DNA of 9,971 nt from DATKXU01 sp035528905 (GCA_035528905.1 DATKXU010000094.1:1-9971); one strand, 5' to 3'. Counted from the stretch's first letter, positions 1-6,230 are shown. The notes: generated by a model from the sequence alone, not told the origin. Made by a program: numbers and translations.

Positions 1-257
1 ACGCGGCCGCTTGCGAACACCGCGAAGGAGCTCGCAAACGGAATCTTGCCGGCGGTTGCCAGCCCGGCCGCAGTGGAAATCATGTTGGCCTCGGCGACTC
101 CGAAGTTGAAATGCCGGTCAGGAAATGCCTTGGCGAAGACGTTGGTCTTGGTGGACTTCGACAGATCGGCGTCCAGGACGACTATATTCGGATTCTCTGC
201 GCCCAATTCCACAAGCACATCGCCATATGCATCCCTAGTCGCCATCTTCTCAGCCAT
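1..257 (-). CDS. Transketolase, C-terminal (pyrimidine-binding) subunit, partial
   Basis: This is the second half of a split transketolase, which moves two-carbon ketol units between sugar phosphates in the non-oxidative pentose phosphate pathway. The first 85 codons are visible and the rest lies beyond the left edge. The translation begins MAEKMATRDAYGDVLVELG and continues with a DADLSKSTKT segment (residues 29-38) and FGVAEANM (52-59). In this family the glutamate of the latter motif (E56 here) contacts the thiamine diphosphate pyrimidine ring. The ATG at 257 is supported by an AGGAGA ribosome-binding site at 263-268, five bases upstream. The gene lies 61 bp downstream of cdd and is probably cotranscribed with it. 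It should pair with the N-terminal subunit at 799-1629 to form the active enzyme. A dehydrogenase E1 beta-like or DXS-like protein is less likely given the partner. Family recognition is confident; the length cannot be judged. Confidence 0.9.
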   Translation of the reverse strand, partial: MAEKMATRDAYGDVLVELGAENPNIVVLDADLSKSTKTNVFAKAFPDRHFNFGVAEANMISTAAGLATAGKIPFASSFAVFASGR

Positions 258-276
258 GCTGTTCTCCTGTTCTATG

Positions 277-293
277 GAGTGCGGCCCGCACTC
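277..293 (-). repeat. 8-bp inverted repeat in the cdd-tktC spacer
   Basis: GAGTGCGG and CCGCACTC are perfect inverted repeats separated by one base. In the minus-strand transcript they would form a hairpin of about 7 bp with a 3-nt loop, between the cdd stop (319) and the tktC ribosome-binding site (263-268). No U-run follows, so it does not look like an intrinsic terminator. It could stabilise an mRNA end or moderate coupling between the two genes. The structure is read directly; the role is a guess. Confidence 0.5.
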
Positions 294-318
294 AAAGCCT
301 CTATTCGGCGCCCGCGAC

Positions 319-729
319 TCAGGGCGACGTTTCTAGCTTAAACACGTGCGGGAGCAGATCCGCAAGCGTGTAAGTCTCCACTCCTTGATCCGAAACCAGG
401 TAGATGGTCACGGTTTCTCCTGCGGGCGCGAATTCGGCTATCACCTGCCGACACGCGCCGCACGGGAAGGCCGCCTTGCCCGACGAATTCGAGATCGCAA
501 CCGCGCGGATCGCCCGCTCGCCCTCGGAAATCGCCTTGAAGACAGCCGTGCGCTCGGCGCAGACCGAAAGACCATACGAGGCGTTCTCCACATTGCAGCC
601 CGTGTAGATTCTGCCGCTCGCCCCCAGGACCGCCGCTCCAACCTTGAAGCCGCTGTATGGAGCATAGGCGTGCTCCACCGCTTTCTTACTAGCAGCTACT
701 AAAGCACCGATTTCGTGAGACTCGGGCAT
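319..729 (-). CDS. cdd: Cytidine deaminase
   Basis: A 136-aa protein of the small homotetrameric, zinc-dependent cytidine deaminase family. It hydrolytically deaminates cytidine and deoxycytidine to uridine and deoxyuridine in pyrimidine salvage in the cytoplasm. The family signature is complete: YAPYSGFKVGAA (residues 22-33), NVENASYG (46-53), CAERTA with zinc ligand C57 and catalytic E59, PCGACRQ with zinc ligands C90 and C93, and the C-terminal LLPHVF typical of the family. Length matches the usual 130-140 aa. The ATG start follows a purine-rich GGAGGTGAGGGGAG tract (731-744), so the start is well supported. The gene lies between the two transketolase half-genes on the same strand, with 69 bp before it and 61 bp after it, an unusual position. 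A link is conceivable because ribose phosphate released in nucleoside salvage enters the transketolase pathway, but that is inference. Confidence 0.97.
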   Translation of the reverse strand: MPESHEIGALVAASKKAVEHAYAPYSGFKVGAAVLGASGRIYTGCNVENASYGLSVCAERTAVFKAISEGERAIRAVAISNSSGKAAFPCGACRQVIAEFAPAGETVTIYLVSDQGVETYTLADLLPHVFKLETSP

Positions 730-730
730 T

Positions 731-772
731 CTCCCCTCACCTCCGCCCTCTCCCGCGAGCGAGAGAGGGAGC
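731..772 (-). repeat. CCCTCTC/GAGAGGG hairpin element upstream of cdd
   Basis: CCCTCTC (746-752) and GAGAGGG (763-769) form a 7-bp perfect inverted repeat around a 10-nt loop that contains a further CG/CG pair. The surrounding text, CTCCCCTCACC plus the hairpin, resembles a short palindromic element that I recall as common in spacers of several bacterial phyla. That recollection was not checked. The minus-strand transcript would carry the hairpin directly upstream of, and touching, the GGAGGTGA ribosome-binding site of cdd, so folding could affect cdd translation. On the plus strand a TTTT follows the stem, but no plus-strand gene ends here. Confidence 0.5.
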
Positions 773-798
773 TTTTGCGCCGCGGCTGCGGTCTAGAT

Positions 799-1629
799 TC
801 AGTCACCCAGGTCCACGAGCGCCTGCTTCACCTGCTCCTCATTCGGCGCCTTGCCGTGCCAGTCGCAGACATTCTCCATGAAGCTCACGCCCTTGCCCTT
901 GATCGTGTGAGCGATGATCATGGTTGGCTTGCCCTCGACTCCGCTCTTCGGCGAGAGAGCGTCCAGGATTTGCGTGAAGTCGTGTCCGTCTATCTCAATG
1001 ACGTTCCAGCCGAACGCCCGCCATTTGTCGGGGAGCGGCGTCACCGTCATAACTTCGCAGTTCCGGCCATCTATCTGGAGGCCGTTGAAATCAGTGATCC
1101 CGACAAGGTTGTCCAGCTTGTAATGAGCCGCCGCCATTGCAGCCTCCCAGATTTGGCCTTCCTGGGATTCGCCGTCGCCGATCATGCAGAACACGCGATA
1201 GTCTTTCTTATCCAGCTTCCCGGCTAGAGCCATCCCATTCGCGCCGGAGAGGCCCTGTCCCAGCGACCCGGTGGTGAATTCTACTCCCGGCAGCTTCTTC
1301 ATGTCCGGGTGGCCCTGAAGCCGGCTGTTGATATTCCGAAAAGTGATGATCTCTTCCTTCGGGTAGAATCCCGCTTCCGCGAGAGCGGCGTAGAGGACGG
1401 GGCATGCGTGTCCCTTGCTCAGTACGAACTTGTCGCGGTCGGGCCACTTGGGGTTCTTCGCGTCGTAGCGCATGACGTGGAAGTAGAGGGCGGCCAGGAT
1501 GTCCGCAGCGGAGAGCGAGCCGCCCGGATGTCCGGACTTCGCCACCCCGACCATGATGATGATGTCTTTCCGCATCTCCCTGGCCTTGTCTTCCAGCTTG
1601 CGGATCAGTTCCGGAGGGTATTCGGACAT
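799..1629 (-). CDS. Transketolase, N-terminal (pyrophosphate-binding) subunit
   Basis: A 276-aa protein corresponding to the first half of full-length transketolase. It binds the diphosphate and metal of thiamine diphosphate and needs the C-terminal subunit to act. Visible motifs: SGHPGGSLS (residues 32-40), SKGHA (71-75), GHPD (106-109), GSLGQGLS (121-128), the cofactor motif GDGESQEGQIWEA (151-163) leading to N182, and TIKGKG (242-247). Length is typical of split bacterial and archaeal TktN. Two starts compete. An ATG at 1635 overlaps the mutS2 stop as ATGA, but the AGGAG at 1638-1642 is only 2 bases from it. The ATG at 1629 is 8 bases away and is preferred. Either choice implies coupling to mutS2. 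The next gene downstream is cdd, not the partner half, which is unusual. The identification is firm. Confidence 0.95.
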   Translation of the reverse strand: MSEYPPELIRKLEDKAREMRKDIIIMVGVAKSGHPGGSLSAADILAALYFHVMRYDAKNPKWPDRDKFVLSKGHACPVLYAALAEAGFYPKEEIITFRNINSRLQGHPDMKKLPGVEFTTGSLGQGLSGANGMALAGKLDKKDYRVFCMIGDGESQEGQIWEAAMAAAHYKLDNLVGITDFNGLQIDGRNCEVMTVTPLPDKWRAFGWNVIEIDGHDFTQILDALSPKSGVEGKPTMIIAHTIKGKGVSFMENVCDWHGKAPNEEQVKQALVDLGD

Positions 1630-1631
1630 GC

Positions 1632-3995
1632 TCATCTCTCCTCAAACTTCACTATCGTCGCACCCGAGCCGCCTTCGTCCTGCTCGCCGAGCCGGAACGA
1701 CTCCACCGCATGGTGGTTCGCCAGGAACTCCCAGACGGCCTTCTTCAATGCCCCGGTGCCCCTGCCGTGGATTATGCGAACGGACGGTAAACCGGCGAGG
1801 TAGGCATCGTCCAGGTACTTGTCGAGATTGACCAGCGCCTGCTCGACCCTCTGGGCGATGAGCTTCAGCTCGGCGGAGATGCTCTCGACTTTGGAGGAAG
1901 CGATCTCCACTGCGCCGCCAGTCGCCGCAGGTTCCGTCTTCCTTTCAGGACGCCTTGCAGGCCTCAGGAGGTCGAACGGGAGGCTCACCTTCATGGAGCC
2001 CACCATGACGAGCGCGTCTCCCTCGCCTGGGTTGTTGAGCAGCTCGCCGTCAATGCCGAACGTTGTCAGCCGGACAAGGTCGCCCGCCTTCAAGGTGAAC
2101 GGCTCGCCAGGCTCCTCATAGGGCGCAGGCATCAGTTCCTCCACCTCCTGGCGGATCTCCTTCACGCGCTGCTTGAATCGCTCGCGGCCTTTCTGCAGCT
2201 TCTTCTGGGGGGCTTTGGGCTGCTTCTTCAGCTCCTCGACGATCTGGTCAAGGTCCTCGATCTTCTCGCGAACGCGCCGGTCAACTTCCTCAGCAAGCTG
2301 CTGGCGCATCTCGCGCCGGAGAGCCTCTAGTTCCTCGAGCCGCTTCTCGTAGCGCGATTTCAGGGTCTCGACGTCGCGGGATGTGCGCTCGGCAAGCTGC
2401 TCCTTTTCGGCGACCGCGCGCTGCGTCTGCTCGATCTTCCGGATGATCTCCTCCGACGCCTCGCCGCCGCGGATCATGTCCTCCGCCGAATGGATGATCT
2501 GCAGCGGCAGCCCCAGCCTCGACGCGATGGCGAACGCATTGCTGCTCCCCGGAACGCCGATCATCAGCCGGTATGTGGGCTGGAGAGTCCGCACGTCGAA
2601 CTCCACGCTCGCGTTTTCGATACCCTCACGGATAAATGCGTATTCCTTCAACTCGCCATAGTGAGTGGTCGCGGCTACCCGCGAGTCGCGCTCGATCAGG
2701 TAGTCCAGTATCGCTTTTGCAAGAGATGCGCCCTCGGCGGGATCCGTGCCGGCGCCGATTTCATCCAGGAGCACGAGCGAATTCCTCGCAAGGCGCCCGG
2801 TGACATTCACGATGTTCGTCATGTGGGACGAGAACGTGCTCAGCGACTGCTCGATGCTCTGCTCATCGCCGATGTCCGCGAAGATTTCATCAAAGGCCGC
2901 AATCTCGCTGCCGGGATTCGCAGGAATATGAAGTCCGCTCTGGGCCATTAGCGTGAGGAGGCCGATCGTCTTCAATGTCACCGTTTTTCCGCCGGTGTTC
3001 GGGCCTGTGATGAGCAGCGCCTTGAACCTGTTGCCCAGCTCTACGTCTATCGGGACCACCTCGCCCTTCAGGAGCGGATGGCGCGCCTTGATGATGTCCA
3101 GCTTTCCTTCGTGATTCACCTCGGGCTCGGTGGCATCCATGTCGCAGCTCAAGCGTGCCTTCGCAGAGGCGAAGTCGAGCCTCGCCAGCGCGGCCAGAGT
3201 GATCTGTATCTCCTGCGCCGCTGCTTTGAGGAGACCGCTGAGGCGGCGCAGGATTCGCTCGATCTCCTGCTGCTCCTTGGCCGCCAGCTCCTTGAGGTCG
3301 TTTCCCATCTCGACGACGGCAGCGGGCTCGATGAACAGCGTCGCCCCGCTGGCGCTGCTGTCGTGGACGATCCCCGGGAGACGACGCCGATGCTCGGATT
3401 TAACGGGTATGCAGTACCTGTCTGCCCGCTGGGTGATCACCGGCTCCTGGATCATCGTGTGGAATTCGGGTGAATGGATCATCGCATCAAGCTGGTCCAG
3501 GAGCCGCGAGTGGACTGTCTTCAGCTTGCTTCTGATTCTGGCCAACTCCCGGCTGGCGGCGTCGCGGATTTCGCCGTTCTCAGCGATGCAGTTGTTGATG
3601 GATTCCTCGATGCGCGGAAATGCGCCGATGCTCGCCGCGATCTCTGCGAGCTTCGGGTAATGGTCGGCGCGCTTCATGATGAAGGCCCGGAGCCTTCGCC
3701 CGGAAGCCAGGGTCTCGGCCGCGTCCAGCAGTTCGGATGGATTGAGCATCGCATCCAGGGACGCCTTGGTTACCTGTGCGCGGACATCATGGATGCCGCC
3801 AAGTGGGAGGTTGCTTTCTTCTTGGATGACCGCCTTGGCCTCGCTGGTCTCTCTCTGGCCCTCGGTAATGGCGAGCAAGTCGGCGGTTGGTTTAAGCTGC
3901 TGTGCGAGGTCGTCCCCGAGAGGGCAAGCGGTGCGCTGCCGGACCATGGAGATGACCTGATCGTATTCGAGAACTTTCATAGAGTGGGCGTCCAT
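1632..3995 (-). CDS. mutS2: Endonuclease/ribosome-rescue ATPase MutS2
   Basis: A 787-aa MutS2 protein. The family lacks MutS mismatch-recognition domains. Members have been linked to suppression of homologous recombination and, in Bacillus, to splitting of collided ribosomes. Domain order: helical core/clamp region (about 1-320), ABC ATPase with Walker A GPNTGGKT (331-338), GDEQS (376-380), STFSSHM (386-392), Walker B LVLLDEIGAG (407-416) and TTHYGE (443-448), then a charged coiled coil (about 515-625), a KOW-like stretch (about 637-654) and a C-terminal Smr domain with HGRGTG (743-748). The usual D-L-R/H-G motif at the start of the Smr domain reads KLIA here (711-714). The frame stays open to 4088 (TTG), but MDAHSMKVLEYDQV from the ATG at 3995 matches the normal family N-terminus. 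No ribosome-binding site precedes this ATG, and the predicted transcription start is only a few bases upstream, so the mRNA may be leaderless. It is the first gene of the probable mutS2-tktN-cdd-tktC transcript. Confidence 0.95.
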   Translation of the reverse strand: MDAHSMKVLEYDQVISMVRQRTACPLGDDLAQQLKPTADLLAITEGQRETSEAKAVIQEESNLPLGGIHDVRAQVTKASLDAMLNPSELLDAAETLASGRRLRAFIMKRADHYPKLAEIAASIGAFPRIEESINNCIAENGEIRDAASRELARIRSKLKTVHSRLLDQLDAMIHSPEFHTMIQEPVITQRADRYCIPVKSEHRRRLPGIVHDSSASGATLFIEPAAVVEMGNDLKELAAKEQQEIERILRRLSGLLKAAAQEIQITLAALARLDFASAKARLSCDMDATEPEVNHEGKLDIIKARHPLLKGEVVPIDVELGNRFKALLITGPNTGGKTVTLKTIGLLTLMAQSGLHIPANPGSEIAAFDEIFADIGDEQSIEQSLSTFSSHMTNIVNVTGRLARNSLVLLDEIGAGTDPAEGASLAKAILDYLIERDSRVAATTHYGELKEYAFIREGIENASVEFDVRTLQPTYRLMIGVPGSSNAFAIASRLGLPLQIIHSAEDMIRGGEASEEIIRKIEQTQRAVAEKEQLAERTSRDVETLKSRYEKRLEELEALRREMRQQLAEEVDRRVREKIEDLDQIVEELKKQPKAPQKKLQKGRERFKQRVKEIRQEVEELMPAPYEEPGEPFTLKAGDLVRLTTFGIDGELLNNPGEGDALVMVGSMKVSLPFDLLRPARRPERKTEPAATGGAVEIASSKVESISAELKLIAQRVEQALVNLDKYLDDAYLAGLPSVRIIHGRGTGALKKAVWEFLANHHAVESFRLGEQDEGGSGATIVKFEER
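1638..1642 (-). promoter_or_regulatory. Ribosome-binding site of tktN inside the end of mutS2
   Basis: AGGAG on the minus strand lies within the last codons of mutS2. Its 8-nt spacing to the ATG at 1629 is ideal, against 2 nt to the ATG at 1635, so it decides the tktN start. Its place inside mutS2 means ribosomes finishing mutS2 would pass over it, consistent with translational coupling. Confidence 0.6.
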
Positions 3996-4004
3996 GACCC
4001 GACT

Positions 4005-4033
4005 ATTGTAGCAAAAACGCCCCTCCGAAACAA
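4005..4033 (-). promoter_or_regulatory. Predicted promoter of mutS2
   Basis: On the minus strand, TTGTTT (4028-4033) lies 17 bp from TACAAT (4005-4010), and the latter is preceded by TGC, making an extended -10 element. The -10 matches the sigma-70 consensus at 5 of 6 positions; the -35 is weak (3 of 6). The expected transcription start, near 3998, falls about 3 nt before the mutS2 ATG at 3995. The 10-mer TTGCTACAAT recurs in the GH30 promoter at 8304-8313. Confidence 0.6.
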
Positions 4034-4063
4034 GCTCGCAGGGGCGAGTGGATAGGAGACCGA

Positions 4064-4218
4064 CCCCGCACTTTAGAGTATATCGCAAAAGTCGGGGTTA
4101 TGGGTTGCGGGAGGCGTCTGCAGACGGCGACTGAGCATAGGATCGCGCTCTGGAGAGCCCTCCCACAAAGAAAAACGCCGCTCACCGATACTTCTGCGAT
4201 ACACTCTTTAGCGCGGGG
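4064..4218. repeat. 155-bp interrupted inverted repeat between mutS2 and metX
   Basis: The 24-bp arms 4064-4087 and 4195-4218 are inverted copies matching at 20 of 24 positions; both contain a GCGATA-ACTCT core and end in a CCCCG/CGGGG cap. Two mismatches are A-C on the plus strand, which become G-U wobble pairs in minus-strand RNA, so 22 of 24 positions could pair there. The arms enclose 107 bp that itself contains the cloverleaf at 4105-4168. The right arm ends 6 bp before the metX -35 box; the left arm is 30 bp upstream of the mutS2 -35 box. It may be a MITE-like or REP-like insertion, a pair of operator sites, or a structured RNA. No immediately adjoining target-site duplication is clear. 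Confidence 0.55.
4105..4168 (-). repeat. Cloverleaf-forming palindromic element
   Basis: Five segments abut with no unpaired base between them. A closing stem of 10 positions pairs 4105-4114 with 4159-4168 (one mismatch, a G-U pair in minus-strand RNA). Inside it are hairpins at 4115-4126 (CGTC, loop TGCA, GACG), 4127-4146 (GCGA, 12-nt loop, TCGC) and 4147-4158 (GCTC, loop TGGA, GAGC). The result is a perfect four-way junction. It is not a tRNA: there is no TTC arm and the acceptor stem and arms have the wrong sizes. The layout of a GTGGGAGG/CCTCCCGC stem around smaller GC hairpins resembles REP-like spacer elements that I recall from Verrucomicrobia and related genomes, which was not verified. 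Folding is read directly; whether it acts as DNA or RNA is unknown. Confidence 0.6.
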
Positions 4219-4224
4219 CTGACC

Positions 4225-4253
4225 TTGCATTGGGCCAGGAAATCTGGTATGCT
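4225..4253 (+). promoter_or_regulatory. Predicted promoter of metX-metW
   Basis: TTGCAT (4225-4230), a 17-bp spacer and TATGCT (4248-4253) with an upstream TGG form a plausible extended -10 sigma-70 promoter. The -35 matches at 3 of 6 positions and the -10 at 4 of 6. Transcription would begin near 4260, leaving a leader of about 120 nt before the metX ATG. The prediction is moderate. Confidence 0.5.
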
Positions 4254-4282
4254 TTGAGGCAAGGTACACGCTAAATTGCGAG

Positions 4283-4315
4283 CCGTGCGTTGGAATTCGC
4301 GGACCAACCGCACGG
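4283..4315 (+). promoter_or_regulatory. Stable hairpin in the metX 5' leader
   Basis: CCGTGCG (4283-4289) plus TTGG (4290-4293) pairs with CCAA (4304-4307) plus CGCACGG (4309-4315). This gives 11 bp with a single bulged C at 4308 and a 10-nt loop. It lies about 25 nt into the predicted leader. A weaker pairing of CCCGGTG (4339-4345) with CACGGG (4368-4373) lies nearer the start codon. The leader does not match the conserved cores I know for SAM-I, SAM-II, SAM-IV or SAH riboswitches, so a known riboswitch is not called. The length and structure leave room for leader-based control of methionine synthesis. Confidence 0.4.
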
Positions 4316-4380
4316 GCGCATCGGCAAGAGATGAAAGTCCCGGTGTCGAGCATCCAGTATCCAGAATCACGGGCAGTCTT

Positions 4381-5523
4381 ATGAAGCCAGAACGCGGATC
4401 AGTCGGAATCGCCGAAACTAAATACTTCGCCTTTGCTGAACCGCCAAACGAGATGGTGCTCGAATGCGGGCGCAAGTTCGGGCCGATCGCGCTCGCCTAC
4501 GAGACTTACGGCGAGCTGAGCGACACCAGGGACAACGTCATCCTGGTCGTCCACGCGCTCTCAGGCGATGCACACGCGGCCGGCCATAACAGCCCTGATG
4601 ACGAAAAGCCCGGCTGGTGGGACGTCATGATCGGCCCCGGCAAGGGGATGGACACCGATAAGTACTTCGTCGTCTGCTCGAACATTATCGGCGGCTGCAA
4701 AGGCTCCACCGGGCCGAGCTCGATCAACCCTGGGACTGGGCGCCCTTACGGCCTCACATTTCCGGTCGTCACGATCAAGGATATGGTGAATGCCCAGAAG
4801 GCGCTTCTCAGCCACCTGGGCGTAGACAGGCTGCTCTGCGTCATCGGCGGCTCGATGGGAGGCATGCAGGTTCTCCAGTGGGTGGTCAGTTACCCGGAGA
4901 TGGTGCGGCTGGTAATTCCGATCGCCACCACGAGCCGGCTCTCGGCTCAGGCGATTGCTTTCGACGAAGTGGGCAGGCAGGCCATCATGTCAGACCCGGA
5001 CTGGATGGGCGGGGACTATTACGGGAAGACGATCCCGCACAGGGGGCTCTCCATCGCCCGAATGATCGGCCATATTACATACATGTCCGACAAATCCATG
5101 CACGCCAAGTTCGGACGCAAGCTCCAGGACAAAGCCGAATACGGGTACGACTTCGTGACCGATTTTGAAGTGGAGAGCTACCTGCGCTACAGAGGCGACA
5201 GCTTCGTGAAGAGGTTCGACGCCAATTCCTACCTGTACATTACTAAGGCGATGGACTACTTCGATCTGCCGCAGGCGCATGGCTCGCTGAAGCAGGCGTT
5301 CGCTGAGGTGCACGCGAAATTCCTGGTTGTCTCCTTCTCGTCCGACTGGCTGTTTCCGTCGTACCAGTCAAAGGAGATCGTCAGCGCCCTGAGATACAAC
5401 AACATAGACGTGATCTACACGGAGATTCAATCCGATTACGGGCACGACGCATTCCTCGTGGAGTCCGAGCAGCTCGGCAGCCTGATCTCCAACTTCCTGG
5501 AGCACGGCCGGGGCAGGATCTAA
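4381..5523 (+). CDS. metX: Homoserine O-acyltransferase (MetX family)
   Basis: A 380-aa alpha/beta-hydrolase-fold enzyme that acylates the homoserine hydroxyl, normally from acetyl-CoA, as the first committed step of methionine synthesis in the cytoplasm. Family motifs: VVHALSGDAHAAG (residues 56-68), GPSSINPGTGRPYG (111-124), the nucleophile elbow GGSMGG with S158, and the rest of the triad as D322 in SDWLFP and H355 in GHDAFL. Length matches MetX. The ATG at 4381 is chosen because the protein then begins as the family does. A TTG at 4276 is in frame, but the added 35 residues lack family character and lie over the leader hairpin. No strong ribosome-binding site is visible. MetX-fold enzymes include both acetyl- and succinyl-transferases; donor choice cannot be settled by eye. 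metW follows after 3 bp, a pairing that supports the assignment. Confidence 0.95.
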   Translation: MKPERGSVGIAETKYFAFAEPPNEMVLECGRKFGPIALAYETYGELSDTRDNVILVVHALSGDAHAAGHNSPDDEKPGWWDVMIGPGKGMDTDKYFVVCSNIIGGCKGSTGPSSINPGTGRPYGLTFPVVTIKDMVNAQKALLSHLGVDRLLCVIGGSMGGMQVLQWVVSYPEMVRLVIPIATTSRLSAQAIAFDEVGRQAIMSDPDWMGGDYYGKTIPHRGLSIARMIGHITYMSDKSMHAKFGRKLQDKAEYGYDFVTDFEVESYLRYRGDSFVKRFDANSYLYITKAMDYFDLPQAHGSLKQAFAEVHAKFLVVSFSSDWLFPSYQSKEIVSALRYNNIDVIYTEIQSDYGHDAFLVESEQLGSLISNFLEHGRGRI

Positions 5524-5526
5524 CAC

Positions 5527-6186
5527 ATGGCGGTGGAAGAAACCAAACTGGATGAGGACGGCACAGTCGTGCGTCTGGCTCCGGAGCACAAGCTCATCAT
5601 CGGCCTTGTCGAGCCGGGCAGCCGCGTTATGGACCTTGGCTGCGGTGAAGGCGACCTGCTCAAGGCGCTGAAGGTTCTCAAGAACATCAGGGGTGAAGGA
5701 ATAGAGCTGTCGGAGGAATGCATCCAGGCTTGTGTGGCAAAGGGATTGTTCAACATCCATCACGGCGACCTGGACGAAGGACTGGCTGACTATGCGGACA
5801 AGTCCGTTGACTACGTGGTGCTCACGAATACCATCCAGGTATTGCATCGCCCGCTGTTTCTCATCAAGGAAATGGCGAGGGTTGGGAAGAAGTGCATCAT
5901 CAGCTTTCCGAACTTCGGCCACTGGTCAATCAGGCTCCAATTGCTGCTGAATGGGCGCATGCCGAAAAGCCCGAGACTCCCCTATGAGTGGTACGACACG
6001 CCGAACATCCACCTCGCCACGATCGCCGACTTCCGCGATTTCTGCCCAGTAGCCGGGCTGAGGATACTGAAGGAGATCCGGCTGCGCACGACCGGCGAAG
6101 GGCAGTGCAAAGTAGTGCATCTCCTGCCCAACCTCTTCGCCGACGCCGCGATCTTTCTGGTCGAGGAACGCAGCCGCGGCTCGTGA
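5527..6186 (+). CDS. metW: Methionine biosynthesis protein MetW
   Basis: A 219-aa protein with a class I SAM-dependent methyltransferase fold. MetW is found beside MetX in many bacteria and is needed for or enhances methionine synthesis there; the reaction it performs, if any, is not established. Seen here: the SAM-binding motif VMDLGCGEGDLL (residues 34-45), acidic GIEL at the end of strand 2 (58-61), HHGDLDEGL (78-86), and the diagnostic SFPNFGHW (126-133) and LPYEWYDTPNIHL (151-163). Length is typical, with a slightly long N-terminus. The start is 3 bp after the metX stop, and AGGA at 5515-5518 inside the metX end serves as ribosome-binding site, so translation is probably coupled. The TGA stop falls in the first copy of the short tandem repeat at 6184-6230. 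Confidence 0.95.
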   Translation: MAVEETKLDEDGTVVRLAPEHKLIIGLVEPGSRVMDLGCGEGDLLKALKVLKNIRGEGIELSEECIQACVAKGLFNIHHGDLDEGLADYADKSVDYVVLTNTIQVLHRPLFLIKEMARVGKKCIISFPNFGHWSIRLQLLLNGRMPKSPRLPYEWYDTPNIHLATIADFRDFCPVAGLRILKEIRLRTTGEGQCKVVHLLPNLFADAAIFLVEERSRGS

Positions 6187-6230
6187 CTGACTACTGACGA
6201 CTCACGACTGACGACTGACCGCTAACGACT
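6184..6230. repeat. Degenerate ACTGACG tandem repeat between convergent genes
   Basis: About 47 bp built from variants of CGACTGA/CTACTGA/CGACTCA/CGCTAACGACT. It fills the space between metW and the ThuA-like gene and contains both stop codons: TGA of metW (6184-6186) and TAG of the ThuA-like gene (6222-6224, minus strand). The last sense codons of the latter (S, R) are also made from repeat sequence. Similar short repeats are, as I recall, frequent in spacers of some environmental phyla; this was not checked. No terminator hairpin with a T-run is seen between the two convergent genes. Confidence 0.6.

Noticed and set aside
3996..4088. N-terminal extension of mutS2 to a TTG at 4088
   Set aside because: The extra residues are cysteine-rich and unlike the family, and they overlap the predicted promoter and a repeat arm; the ATG at 3995 restores a normal MutS2 N-terminus.
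4105..4168. Cloverleaf considered as a tRNA gene
   Set aside because: The closing stem is 10 positions rather than 7, there is no GGTTC T-arm, no 7-nt anticodon loop, and the arms are 4 bp with 4-nt loops.
4064..4218. Integron attC site
   Set aside because: The inverted repeats lack the GTTRRRY/RYYYAAC core sites, and no integrase or cassette array is present.
4276..4380. N-terminal extension of metX to a TTG at 4276
   Set aside because: The extra 35 residues do not resemble MetX and lie over the leader hairpin; the ATG at 4381 gives the usual length.
4260..4380. SAM riboswitch upstream of metX
   Set aside because: The conserved aptamer cores of SAM-I, SAM-II, SAM-IV and SAH motifs were not found, although the leader is structured.
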